Made by a program: the position numbers and the translations under genes
Shown: positions 8,819-15,819 of the stretch, in pieces
How the letters are laid out: each line of letters begins with the position of its first letter
Position numbering within the stretch: position 1 is the stretch's first letter
Notes under the pieces: model-generated
The model's input: only the letters and a program-made list of their open reading frames with translations
Databases searched by the model: none
Told to the model about the DNA's origin: nothing
DNA from: Nitriliruptoraceae bacterium
GTDB taxonomy: Bacteria; Actinomycetota; Nitriliruptoria; Nitriliruptorales; Nitriliruptoraceae
Direction of reading: 5' to 3'
Length of the DNA: 24,574 nt
Assembly (NCBI GenBank): GCA_007121975.1
Contig: SKJO01000069.1
Span: 1 to 24,574 of the forward strand

Positions 8819-9757
8819 GTGCAGGTTGCGCTGGTCACCGGAGGGGGCCCCGACTTCATCACCGAGGTCGACGCTCCACTGACCGCCGTACTGCGCCGGC
8901 GGGGGGTGACGGTCCACACGCCCCGCTGGGACGACGCCACCACCGACTGGTCACGCTTCGACCTCGCGCTGGTGCGTACCACCTGGGACTACACCACCCG
9001 GCGTGACGAGTTCGTCGCCTGGGCGGCGGCCGCCGCCGCGTCCACCCAGCTGTGGAACCCGGCCGAGGTGCTGCGCTGGAACACCCACAAGTCCTACCTG
9101 CTGGAGCTCGAGGAGCGGGGCGCGCCGGTGGTCCCCACCGCGTGGCTCGGGCAGGGCGACCAGGTGGACCTCGCGGCGCTGCTCGCCGCCCGCAGCTGGC
9201 AGCGGGCGGTGGTCAAGCCGGCGGTCGCCGCCGGCTCCGAGGGGTTGGCCCGGGTCGGCGTCACGCCGGCTGCGCCGGCGGACACGCCGTCGGATCCACC
9301 GCCGGGGCCTGCGCGCGAGCTCGACGAGGTGGCGGGCCAGCGTCACCTCGAGCAGTTGCTGGCCGTCGGCGACGCGCTCGTCCAGCCCTTCCTCCCGGCA
9401 ATCGAACGGTCGGGCGAGCTGTCGCTGATCGTGGTCGACGGGGAGGTCACCCACGCCGTGCGCAAGCAGCCACGGACGGGCGACTTCCGGGTGCAGGAGG
9501 AGTTCGGCGGGAGCATGCAGCCCGTCGAGGCCGACCCGGCAGCCCGGGAGCTGGCGCGCTGGATCGTGTCGGCCACCGGGGCGGAGCTGCTCGTCGCCCG
9601 GGTCGACCTCGTGGCCGATGAGGTCGGGACCTGGCAGCTGGTCGAACTCGAGGCCACGGAGCCCGACCTGTATCTGCGGGTGGCCCCCGCAGCCGCCGAG
9701 CCGCTCGCCGAGGCCGTGCTGCGGCGTCTGCCGCGCGCCCGGACCCCGGAGGCCTGA
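8819..9757 (+). CDS. ATP-grasp ligase of unknown substrate (RimK/DcsG-like)
   Basis: A 312-residue ATP-grasp protein, a fold that joins a carboxylate to an amine or thiol via an acyl-phosphate. The start is GTG with GGAGG five bases upstream. Readable features: N-terminal Rossmann-like part with LVRTTWDYTTRRDEF (about 50-65), WNPAEVLRWNTHKSYLLEL (79-97), ATP-lysine strand AVVKPAVAAGSEG (about 130-142), and the metal-binding end VELEATEPDLYLR (about 278-290). A Pro/Ala/Asp-rich insert follows the glycine-rich loop (about 152-170), an unusually loose stretch. Members of this actinobacterial family resemble the D-cycloserine ligase DcsG but most have no known product. No peptide precursor or biosynthetic cluster is visible here, so the substrate is unknown. 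Confidence 0.88.
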   Translation: MQVALVTGGGPDFITEVDAPLTAVLRRRGVTVHTPRWDDATTDWSRFDLALVRTTWDYTTRRDEFVAWAAAAAASTQLWNPAEVLRWNTHKSYLLELEERGAPVVPTAWLGQGDQVDLAALLAARSWQRAVVKPAVAAGSEGLARVGVTPAAPADTPSDPPPGPARELDEVAGQRHLEQLLAVGDALVQPFLPAIERSGELSLIVVDGEVTHAVRKQPRTGDFRVQEEFGGSMQPVEADPAARELARWIVSATGAELLVARVDLVADEVGTWQLVELEATEPDLYLRVAPAAAEPLAEAVLRRLPRARTPEA

Positions 9758-9780
9758 CCGACCGGTCCGCGACCGGTCGG
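9758..9780 (+). terminator. Perfect 10-bp hairpin directly after the ATP-grasp stop codon
   Basis: CCGACCGGTC (9758-9767), a three-base loop CGC, and GACCGGTCGG (9771-9780) form a perfect stem starting at the base after TGA. No T-run follows. It could be a U-less terminator or an RNA-stability hairpin that separates this gene from the epimerase 34 bases further on. Confidence 0.55.
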
Positions 9781-9813
9781 CGGTGCGAAGCCCGAGCAAC
9801 GAGGAGAGCGAAC

Positions 9814-10716
9814 ATGCGTGTTGCCATCACCGGAGCCACCGGCCTCATCGGTCAGGCCCTGACCACCTCGTTGCGCACGGATGGCCATACCGTGCACCGC
9901 GTGGTGCGCGAGGCGTCCGTGGCCGCACCCGGCGACGTGGTGTGGAACCTCGACGCCCGCACCATCGACAGCGGGACGCTCGAGGGCGTGGACGCCGTGG
10001 TCCATCTCGCCGGCGAGCCGATCGGCTCCGCACGGTGGACCGACGACACCAAGCGCCGGATCCGCGCCTCACGGGTGGTGGGCACCGAACTGCTCGCCGC
10101 GACGCTGGCCGGGCTCGACGCCCCGCCGTCGGTCCTGGTGTCCGGCTCGGCGGTCGGTGTGTACGGCGACCGGGGCGACGAGCAGCTCACCGAGGATGCC
10201 GCGCCCGGCGACGACTTCCTCGCCGAGGTGTGCCTGGCCTGGGAGGCTGCGGCCGATCCGGCTCGTGAGGCCGGCATCCGCGTCGTGCACCCGCGCACCG
10301 GCGTGGTGATCGCCGAGGGCGGTCCATTGATCGACAAGATCGATCTGCCGTTCCGCCTCGGCGTCGGAGGTCGGGTCGGCTCCGGGCGGCAGTACGTGCC
10401 GTGGATCTCGTTGGTCGACGAGGTGCGTGCGCTGCGCTTCCTCATCGACACCGAACTGTCGGGCCCGGTCAACCTCACCGGACCGGCGCCGGCCACCAAC
10501 CTCGAACTCACCAAGGCGCTCGGGGAGGTACTGCGCCGCCCCACCGTGCTGCCGATCCCGATCTTCGCGATCCGCGCCCTGTACGGCGAGATGGGGGCCA
10601 CGCTCGCCGCCGTCAGCCAGCGGGTGCTGCCCGAGCGTCTGCTCAGCGCCGGCTTCAGCTTCGAACACCCGACCCTGCTCGACGCGCTGCGTGAGGCGCT
10701 GGCAAGCAGGCGCTAG
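9814..10716 (+). CDS. TIGR01777-family epimerase (SDR39U1-like NAD(P)-binding protein)
   Basis: Atypical short-chain dehydrogenase/epimerase of 300 residues. The N-terminal NAD(P)-binding motif is ITGATGLIG (5-13), followed by VVHLAGEPIG (about 62-71), WTDDTKRRIRASRVVGT, the SGSAVGVYGDRGDE block (about 112-125) and the C-terminal DUF1731-type segment (roughly 245-300: GEVLRRPTVLPIP, then ALYGEMG). These blocks define TIGR01777, often annotated as nucleotide-sugar epimerase although the real substrate is unknown. A Tyr is kept in the SAVGVYG block, but no typical YxxxK pair is evident, as in this family generally. ATG has GAGGAG seven bases upstream. The TAG stop forms part of a TAGGGT hexamer that may start the next gene's transcript. 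Confidence 0.93.
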   Translation: MRVAITGATGLIGQALTTSLRTDGHTVHRVVREASVAAPGDVVWNLDARTIDSGTLEGVDAVVHLAGEPIGSARWTDDTKRRIRASRVVGTELLAATLAGLDAPPSVLVSGSAVGVYGDRGDEQLTEDAAPGDDFLAEVCLAWEAAADPAREAGIRVVHPRTGVVIAEGGPLIDKIDLPFRLGVGGRVGSGRQYVPWISLVDEVRALRFLIDTELSGPVNLTGPAPATNLELTKALGEVLRRPTVLPIPIFAIRALYGEMGATLAAVSQRVLPERLLSAGFSFEHPTLLDALREALASRR

Positions 10717-10719
10717 GGT
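10714..10719 (+). promoter_or_regulatory. Candidate -10 element (TAGGGT) overlapping the epimerase stop codon
   Basis: TAGGGT begins with the TAG stop of the epimerase and lies 38 bases before the oxidoreductase start. It fits TANNNT and recurs in this window. It may be coincidental because TAG stops create the first three bases. Confidence 0.25.
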
Positions 10720-10757
10720 CGCGGTGCCCGGCCGCGGCGATCCCGGGCGAGGTGAGC

Positions 10758-12005
10758 ATGGACGCGGACGTGGTCGTCGTCGGTGCCGGTCTGGCCGGTC
10801 TGACCGCGGCACTGCGGCTGGAGCAGGCCGGCCGCTCGGTGGTGGTGCTCGAGGCCGGCGACGCGGTCGGCGGGCGCATCCGCACCGACCTGGTCGACGG
10901 CTTCCGGCTCGACCGGGGCTTTCAGGTCCTGCTCACCGGCTATCCGGCCGCCCGGCGCTGGTTCGACCTGGACGCGCTCGACCTACGGTCGTTCTCGCCC
11001 GGGGTGTCGATCCGCCGGGCGGGGCGGTTCGATCGGCTCGCCGACCCGCTGCAGGACCCGATCGGCGGGCTGGCCACCGCCCGCTCACGAAGTCTGACCA
11101 CCCTTGACGCGCTGCGGTTGCTGGCCTGGCGGCGCCGGATCCTGGCCACCCCGGGACCAGAGCTCGCCCGTGCTCCCCAGCGTGCCACCGGCGCGCTGCT
11201 GCGCGCCCGGGGGTTCTCGCCGCGGATCGTCGCCGGCTTCTTCCGGCCGTTTCTGGCCGGCACCTTCTTCGACCCGGGGATGACGACCTCGTCGCGGGTC
11301 ACGGAGCTGGTCTTCCGCTCCTTCTTCCGCGGCCGGGTCGCCGTCCCGGCGCTCGGGATGCAGCAGTTGCCCACCCAGCTCGCCGCCCGCCTCCCGCTGG
11401 ACACGGTGCGCCTCGGGGCGCGGGTCGTCGCGGTGCGCGACGGCGAGGTCGACGTCGCCGACGGGGGCACCCTGCGCGCGGATCACGTCGTGGTCGCGGT
11501 CGAGGGTCCGGCCGTCACCGGGCTGCTCGACCGCCGGGTCGTGGGCGCGCCGGCGCCCGGACGGGGCACCGTGACCCTGTCGTACACCGCGGCGGTGTCG
11601 CCGGTCGGTCGGCCCGACCTGGTACTGGACGCCGACACCGACGGTCCCGTCAACAACCTGGCCGTGATGTCCGACGTCGCGCCGAGCTACGCGCCGCACG
11701 GCGCCCACCTCATCGCCGCCTCGGTCGTCGGCGTGCCGCCGATCGGGGACGCCGAACTCGACCGGCGGGTGCGTCGGCAGCTGACCGGCTGGTACGGCGG
11801 GCAGGTCGCCGACTGGCGGCTGCTGCACGTCGAGCGCATCGCCTACGCCCAGCCGCGCCAGGACGTTCGTGACCTTCCCAGCCTCGCGCGCGGGGTGCGG
11901 GTGGGCGAGCGACGCTGGGTGTGCGGCGACCACCGCGACACCGGGTCGATCCAGGGGGCGCTGGTGTCGGGACGCCGGGCCGCCGACTCGGTGCTCGCCG
12001 CATGA
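10758..12005 (+). CDS. FAD-dependent amine oxidase/phytoene-desaturase-like oxidoreductase
   Basis: Flavoprotein of 415 residues. The FAD-binding fold is at the N-terminus: VVVVGAGLAGLTAALRLEQAG (5-25), the ribose-binding Glu and GG in VLEAGDAVGGRIRT, then GFRLDRGFQVL. The C-terminal FAD motif is WVCGDHRDTGSIQGALVSGRRAA (about 386-408). This layout belongs to the NAD(P)-binding_8/amino-oxidase superfamily (amine oxidases, phytoene desaturases, protoporphyrinogen oxidase). Substrate is unknown; the PVNNLAVMSDVAPSYAPHG stretch is typical of the uncharacterised actinobacterial and cyanobacterial group. ATG at 10758 has GAGG five bases upstream and is preferred to the GTG two codons earlier. The TGA overlaps the ATG of the next gene, so they are translationally coupled. 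Confidence 0.92.
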   Translation: MDADVVVVGAGLAGLTAALRLEQAGRSVVVLEAGDAVGGRIRTDLVDGFRLDRGFQVLLTGYPAARRWFDLDALDLRSFSPGVSIRRAGRFDRLADPLQDPIGGLATARSRSLTTLDALRLLAWRRRILATPGPELARAPQRATGALLRARGFSPRIVAGFFRPFLAGTFFDPGMTTSSRVTELVFRSFFRGRVAVPALGMQQLPTQLAARLPLDTVRLGARVVAVRDGEVDVADGGTLRADHVVVAVEGPAVTGLLDRRVVGAPAPGRGTVTLSYTAAVSPVGRPDLVLDADTDGPVNNLAVMSDVAPSYAPHGAHLIAASVVGVPPIGDAELDRRVRRQLTGWYGGQVADWRLLHVERIAYAQPRQDVRDLPSLARGVRVGERRWVCGDHRDTGSIQGALVSGRRAADSVLAA

Positions 12006-12919
12006 GCACACCGCTCCCGCCCCGCAGCACCTCGTGTCCGTTCACCGGCCGGCTCGGGATGTGGACCGCGCTGCGCGAGCAGCGACCCCAGCCCCGCCCC
12101 GAGCGGTTGCTGCTGCCCTCGGACCCGGCGCGCTGCCCGTTCTGCCGCTACGACGACCCGGATCCGCGGCTGCTGCCCGAGGCCGCCCAGCGCGGTGGGC
12201 AGCGCTGGTTCGGGGTGCACAACATCTTCCCGCCCGTGGATGGTCCGACCGGTCGGGCCGACCTCGCGGTGGCGACCGACCACGACCCCACCCTCACCCA
12301 CCTGCACCCCGGCCTGGTGACCGACTGGGCCACCATGATCGACGTGCAGCAGCGTCTGGCCGGGCGCAGTACGGACCGCTGGTCGATGCTGTCGGCCGCC
12401 ACGGGCCGCACGGCCGGCGCCTCCCAGCACCATCCCCACGGGCACGTGCTGACCCCGGCGGTGCTGCCGGTGTCGACGGTGCGCCGCCAGCAGCGCCTGC
12501 TCCGGCCCGACGTGGTCGACGTGCTCCTGGCCGAACAGGTGACCGTGGCTGCCGTCGATGGAGTCCGACTGCTCGCCCCGCCGGTCCCGTTGGGCCCGCT
12601 GGATCTGCTGCTGCTGCCCGAGCGCTCCGAGCGCTTCCTCGACATCGACCCTGACGACGTCGCCCGGCTGATCGTACGCTGGATCGCCGGCGTGCACGCG
12701 CTGGTCGACCCCGAACCCGACCTCCCGTCCACGGTCGCACCGTTCGACGCCAAGGTCGTGCTGCATCCCGAACTTCCCGACGGCACCGGACGCTGGTGGG
12801 GGGAGTTGAGCGTGACCGACCGTCATGCGCCCGGGGTGGCCGCCGTCCCCCTCGTCGACGTGCGTTACCCGCCCGAGGTGCATGCGGCACGGTTCCGTGA
12901 AGCTGCCACGACCCCCTGA
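12002..12919 (+). CDS. GalT/HIT-superfamily protein with HPHGH active site
   Basis: 305-residue protein resembling galactose-1-phosphate uridylyltransferase. Seen: a CPFC zinc knuckle (C45-C48), WFGVHNIFPPV (69-79; GalT usually has N-x-FP), the DHDPTLTHL block (93-101; compare GalT DHN-x-x-L) and the active site SQHHPHGHVLTP (141-152). In true GalT the active motif is HPHxQ, with Gln needed for uridylyl transfer; here the fifth position is His (H148), giving the HxHxH spacing of HIT hydrolases. Known GalT chemistry therefore cannot be assumed; nucleotidyl hydrolase or a phosphorylase-like activity are options. It overlaps the oxidoreductase stop (ATGA), suggesting a shared task. A longer frame from 11921 is open but would overlap the upstream gene by 85 bases. 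Confidence 0.85.
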   Translation: MSTPLPPRSTSCPFTGRLGMWTALREQRPQPRPERLLLPSDPARCPFCRYDDPDPRLLPEAAQRGGQRWFGVHNIFPPVDGPTGRADLAVATDHDPTLTHLHPGLVTDWATMIDVQQRLAGRSTDRWSMLSAATGRTAGASQHHPHGHVLTPAVLPVSTVRRQQRLLRPDVVDVLLAEQVTVAAVDGVRLLAPPVPLGPLDLLLLPERSERFLDIDPDDVARLIVRWIAGVHALVDPEPDLPSTVAPFDAKVVLHPELPDGTGRWWGELSVTDRHAPGVAAVPLVDVRYPPEVHAARFREAATTP

Positions 12920-12955
12920 CCCGCGTCCGCGATCCTGATCGGTGACCCGGCCTCC

Positions 12956-13549
12956 ATGTCCAACCTCGATCTGTCCTTCGTGACCTCGGCGCCCGACGTG
13001 GCCGGCCTGCCGCCGAGCCCGGCGGAGGTCGCCGTGATCGGCCGCTCCAACGTGGGCAAGTCCTCCCTGCTCAACGCCGTGGCGGGCCGCCGACAGCTGG
13101 CGCACACCTCCAAGACCCCGGGCCGGACCCGGCTGCTCAACTGCTTCGCCGTGCCGTCGGGAGCCACCGTGGTCGACCTGCCCGGCTACGGCTACGCGAA
13201 GGTGTCGGCCAAGGACCGCGAGGCCTGGCAGCGCCGACTCCACGCCTACCTGCGGGGGCGCGCGCCGCTGGTGATGACCCTCGCGCTGGTCGACGGCGAG
13301 GTCGGCCCCACCCGGCTCGACGTGGACATGCTGGCCTGGATGCGCGAACAGCAGGTCCCGTTCCAGGTGGTGGCGACCAAGCACGACAAGGTCCGCTCGT
13401 CGCAGCGGACACGCCGGAGGCGGGACCTGGCCGCAGGCTGCGGCGTCGAACCCGGCGAGGTGGTCTGGGTCAGCGCCCGCACCGGGACCAACATCGAGCG
13501 CCTGCGTGGCCTGGTCATCGGGTGGTTGCAGACGCCGGGCCCCGGGTGA
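12956..13549 (+). CDS. engB: Ribosome biogenesis GTP-binding protein EngB (YsxC/YihA)
   Basis: Small TRAFAC GTPase of 197 residues needed for late assembly of the 50S ribosomal subunit. All G motifs are readable: G1 GRSNVGKSS (29-37), G2 region KTPGRT (53-58), G3 DLPGYGYA (74-81), G4 TKHDK (141-145) and G5 VSARTG (172-177). The TKHDK form differs at one position from the usual TKxDK with Ala or Cys and is tolerated. Length is normal. It sits 36 bases after the GalT-like gene with no obvious promoter between them, so it may be read from the same transcript. The ribosome binding site is weak (GGTGA about 11 bases upstream), so the exact start is less sure than the identity. Confidence 0.96.
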   Translation: MSNLDLSFVTSAPDVAGLPPSPAEVAVIGRSNVGKSSLLNAVAGRRQLAHTSKTPGRTRLLNCFAVPSGATVVDLPGYGYAKVSAKDREAWQRRLHAYLRGRAPLVMTLALVDGEVGPTRLDVDMLAWMREQQVPFQVVATKHDKVRSSQRTRRRRDLAAGCGVEPGEVVWVSARTGTNIERLRGLVIGWLQTPGPG

Positions 13550-13595
13550 GGGAAGCCGACCGGCCGCTCGGGTGTTCCGATCGGTGAGGCTCCTG

Positions 13596-13612
13596 CGGCC
13601 CTGCGAGGGCCG
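13596..13612 (+). repeat. 7-bp hairpin upstream of the DUF3179 gene
   Basis: CGGCCCT, three-base loop GCG, AGGGCCG, in the 87-base gap between engB and the DUF3179 lipoprotein gene. It may be a small terminator for engB or part of the 5' leader. There is no T-run. Confidence 0.35.
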
Positions 13613-13636
13613 GCTGCTGCGAACCGGAGGTCCACC

Positions 13637-14905
13637 GTGCGCCGAACGATCCCGCTGCTCACCCTGCTGGCCGTGCTCGCCGCGGCCTGCGCCGCCGCGC
13701 CCGAGGGCGACTCCTCCGAGGCGCAGGCCGCCGATCCCGACGAGGCGCCCGACGACGCCGAGGCGGCGGGTGACGACGACGCCGACGCCACGGTGCCCAG
13801 CGAGCCGCTCGAGTCCCCGACCGCCCCGCGCGACGAGGGGCCCGGCGAACGCCAGGGCTTCTTCTGGAACCAACTCGACGAGCCCCCGACCAGCATCGAC
13901 CTCGGCGAGATCCTCAGCGGCGGCCCCCCGCCCGACGGGATCCCCCCGATCGAGGACCCGATCTACGAGTCGGTCGCGGCCGCCGGGCAGTGGCTGGTTG
14001 ACGACAGCCCGGTGATGGTGGTGCGCGGACAGACCGAGACCAAGGTCTATCCGCTGGCGATCATGACCTGGCACGAGATCGTCAACGACGCCATCGACGG
14101 TGAGCCGGTCGTGGTGACCTACTGCCCGCTGTGCAACTCCGGGCTCGCGTTCTCGGCCGAGCTCGACGGCGTGGTCATGGACTTCGGGACCAGCGGACGG
14201 CTGTGGCGCTCCAACCTGGTGATGTACGACCGGCAGTACGGCAACCTGTGGACGCAGTTCACCGGCGAGGCCATCGTCGGGGAGCGCTTCCTCGGCCAGC
14301 AGCTCGAGCGCATCCCGACCACCCTGCAGGGCTTCGCCGAGGTGGCGGCCACCGACCCGGAGGCGCTGGTGCTGTCGCGCGACACCGGCCACAACCGCGA
14401 CTACGGGCGCAACCCCTACACGGGCTATGACACGGTCGGCAACGAGCCGTTCGCCTTCCGCGACGAGGTCGACGGGCGGTTCCCGGCGGTGACCCGGGTG
14501 GTCGGTTTCCCATCGGGCGACGGCACCGCGGTGCTGCTCGACCGGCTGCGCGAGGAGCGGGTGGTGGCCTTCGACGACGTCGACCACCCGGTGACGCTGT
14601 GGTGGGCGCCCGGCCAGGCCAGCGCGCTCGACACCGCCACCATCGATGAAGGCCGCGACGTCGGGCAGACCGCGGCGTTCGTGGCCGAGGTCGACGGCGA
14701 GGTGCTCGAGTTCGAGCCGGTCGAGGAGGCGGGCCGCGACGACGCGGTGCGTGTACGCGACACCCGCACCGGCTCGGGCTGGACGTTGGCCGGTCGCGCG
14801 GTCGACGGCGAGCTCGCCGGCACGCAGCTCGAAGCGGTCGCGATCGACGACACCTTCTGGTTCGTCTGGGCGGTGTTCAAGCCCGAGACTCAGGTGCTGT
14901 CGTGA
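13637..14905 (+). CDS. DUF3179-family putative lipoprotein
   Basis: Exported protein of 422 residues from a GTG with GGAGG six bases upstream. The N-terminus is a short signal peptide (MRRTIPLLTLLAVLAAAC); C18 is a plausible lipidation site, though the lipobox has Ala rather than Leu at -3. Residues 19-72 are an acidic, Asp/Glu/Ala-rich linker as is common for surface lipoproteins. The DUF3179 domain follows: VYPLAIMTWHEIVND (138-152), TYCPLCNSGL with C163 and C166, FGTSGRLWRSNLVMYD, LWTQFTGEA and DTGHNRDYGRNPYTGY. The function of the domain is unknown; the CPLC pair suggests metal binding or redox chemistry. Its 3' end overlaps the convergent GntR gene by 29 bases. Confidence 0.92.
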   Translation: MRRTIPLLTLLAVLAAACAAAPEGDSSEAQAADPDEAPDDAEAAGDDDADATVPSEPLESPTAPRDEGPGERQGFFWNQLDEPPTSIDLGEILSGGPPPDGIPPIEDPIYESVAAAGQWLVDDSPVMVVRGQTETKVYPLAIMTWHEIVNDAIDGEPVVVTYCPLCNSGLAFSAELDGVVMDFGTSGRLWRSNLVMYDRQYGNLWTQFTGEAIVGERFLGQQLERIPTTLQGFAEVAATDPEALVLSRDTGHNRDYGRNPYTGYDTVGNEPFAFRDEVDGRFPAVTRVVGFPSGDGTAVLLDRLREERVVAFDDVDHPVTLWWAPGQASALDTATIDEGRDVGQTAAFVAEVDGEVLEFEPVEEAGRDDAVRVRDTRTGSGWTLAGRAVDGELAGTQLEAVAIDDTFWFVWAVFKPETQVLS

Positions 14906-15257
14906 GCCCGAGCGCGCGGGCGGCGAGCTCGAGCGCCTGCTCGGGATCGAGTTCCAGCCGCCGGATGCGTGCGGCGTACTCCTCGGCGGCCGCGGCCGCC
15001 GCACGCTGGGTCGCATCGCCGCCGTGAGCGACGAACGTCCCGTGGCGGCCTCGGGTCTCGACCACACCGTCGTGCTCGAGCTCACGGTAGGTACGCGCCA
15101 CGGTGTTGACCGCCAGACCGAGCTCGTCGGCCAACCGGCGCACCGGCGGCAGCCGCTCACCGGGCGTCAGCGCGCCCGCACGCACCTGCTGCACGATCTG
15201 CCGGCGCAGCTGCTCGAACGCGGGCGTCGGGTCGTCGGGGGTGACGCGCAGGTCCAT
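14877..15257 (-). CDS. YtrA-type GntR transcriptional regulator
   Basis: Small GntR-family repressor of 126 residues. The winged helix is at about residues 10-75 (PAFEQLRRQIVQQVRAG, PPVRRLADELGLAVNTVARTYRELE, GVVETRGRHGTFV). The short C-terminal part with two helices (about 85-125) and no effector domain is typical of the YtrA subfamily, which usually controls an ABC transporter operon. No transporter is next to it, so its target is elsewhere or unknown. ATG has GAGGAG five bases upstream; a much longer open frame to 15482 is Pro/Arg-rich and covers a tandem repeat, so it is rejected. The gene's leader contains the 32-bp tandem repeat described separately. Confidence 0.92.
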   Translation of the reverse strand: MDLRVTPDDPTPAFEQLRRQIVQQVRAGALTPGERLPPVRRLADELGLAVNTVARTYRELEHDGVVETRGRHGTFVAHGGDATQRAAAAAAEEYAARIRRLELDPEQALELAARALGLTTAPESRA

Positions 15258-15268
15258 CCGCACTCCTC

Positions 15269-15332
15269 GGGGGCTCGACGGCAACGGACCCCGCCGGGGC
15301 GGGGGCTCGACAGGAACGGACCCCGCCGGGGC
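15269..15332. repeat. Two tandem copies of a 32-bp GC-rich repeat
   Basis: Unit 1 (15269-15300) and unit 2 (15301-15332) are adjacent and differ at only two positions. Each begins GGGGGCTCGAC and ends in AACGGACCCCGCCGGGGC. They lie just upstream of the GntR ribosome site and downstream of cspA. The duplication copied the left half of the hairpin at 15316-15341. Confidence 0.85.
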
Positions 15333-15341
15333 GGGGTCCGT
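15316..15341 (-). terminator. 11-bp GC hairpin downstream of cspA
   Basis: ACGGACCCCGC (15316-15326), a four-base loop and GCGGGGTCCGT (15331-15341) form a perfect 11-bp stem about 65 bases after the cspA stop on the minus strand. On that strand it is followed by TCCTGTC, a poor T-run. It is a likely transcription terminator for cspA and would also lie at the beginning of any GntR transcript. Confidence 0.6.
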
Positions 15342-15405
15342 GGGGTGGTGCTCGTGGTTGCCGAGCCGTAGCGGCGGATTGCCGCCCGGCCGGGCCGTCA
15401 GATCA

Positions 15406-15609
15406 TCAGAGGGGGACGACCTCGGTGGCCTGGGGGCCCTTCTGGCCCTGACCGACGTTGAAGCTGACCCGCTGACCCTCATCCAGGGACTTGTACCCCT
15501 GGACCTGGATTGCGGAGAAGTGGACGAACAGGTCGTCGCCGCCCTCGGCCGGGGAGATGAACCCGTAGCCCTTGTCGGCGTTGAACCACTTGACGGTACC
15601 TTCTGGCAT
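15406..15609 (-). CDS. cspA: Cold-shock domain protein (CspA family)
   Basis: A 67-residue single cold-shock domain that binds single-stranded RNA/DNA and acts as RNA chaperone. Both RNA-binding motifs are present: RNP1 KGYGFI (about 13-18) and RNP2 LFVHFSAI (about 27-34), with the N-terminal EGTVKWFNADKG typical of the family and the closing VGQGQKGPQATEVVPL. Length is standard for actinobacterial CspA. The ATG has GGGAA seven bases upstream; longer frames are rejected because they add non-family sequence. The upstream region to 15819 is long, with a candidate -10 (TACCGT) 87 bases before the start, consistent with the long 5' leader of cold-shock mRNAs. Confidence 0.97.
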   Translation of the reverse strand: MPEGTVKWFNADKGYGFISPAEGGDDLFVHFSAIQVQGYKSLDEGQRVSFNVGQGQKGPQATEVVPL

Positions 15610-15647
15610 GTTCTTGTTCCCTGTCATGAAACGCGGCGACGCGGGCG

Positions 15648-15667
15648 GCTCCCGCGGAAATGGGAGC
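15648..15667 (-). repeat. Stem-loop in the cspA leader
   Basis: GCTCCC (15648-15653) and GGGAGC (15662-15667) pair with an eight-base, comparatively A-rich loop, about 40-60 bases before the cspA ATG. Cold-shock leaders often fold in ways that change with temperature; whether this one does is unknown. Confidence 0.35.
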
Positions 15668-15696
15668 ATGGGGACCCGGCGTGCGCTCGGCACGTA

Positions 15697-15702
15697 ACGG
15701 TA
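15697..15702 (-). promoter_or_regulatory. Candidate -10 element (TACCGT) for cspA
   Basis: TACCGT on the minus strand fits TANNNT and would give an mRNA leader of about 80 bases, usual for cold-shock genes. The -35 is not evident. Confidence 0.3.
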
Positions 15703-15763
15703 CCGCCCCGTCGGTCCCACGTGGGCAACGCCGCTGCAGTGAGCGCTGAGCGCGCGGAAATGA

Positions 15764-15791
15764 TTGCGGAGTAAACTATCACGCGTATCCT
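15764..15791 (+). promoter_or_regulatory. Candidate promoter of the pirin gene
   Basis: TTGCGG (15764-15769) and TATCCT (15786-15791) are spaced by 16 bases and stand in an unusually AT-rich patch, 28 bases before the GTG. This is the best -35/-10 pair in the window. TAAACT at 15772-15777 is an alternative -10. Confidence 0.5.
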
Positions 15792-15819
15792 CTCGGCAAC
15801 GCGATCAAGGAGCCAGAGC

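Noticed and set aside
10752..10757. GTG two codons before the oxidoreductase ATG as the true start
   Set aside because: Its ribosome site would be too close. The ATG at 10758 has GAGG at normal spacing.
11843..15160. A 1105-codon open frame on the minus strand
   Set aside because: It is the antisense shadow of engB, the GalT-like gene and the DUF3179 gene. The translation is low-complexity Arg/Gly/His/Val-rich with no domain, and the plus-strand genes have clear motifs.
15269..15332. Possible CRISPR-like or phage-attachment repeat
   Set aside because: Only two directly adjacent copies without spacers, no cas genes, and no tRNA or integrase nearby.
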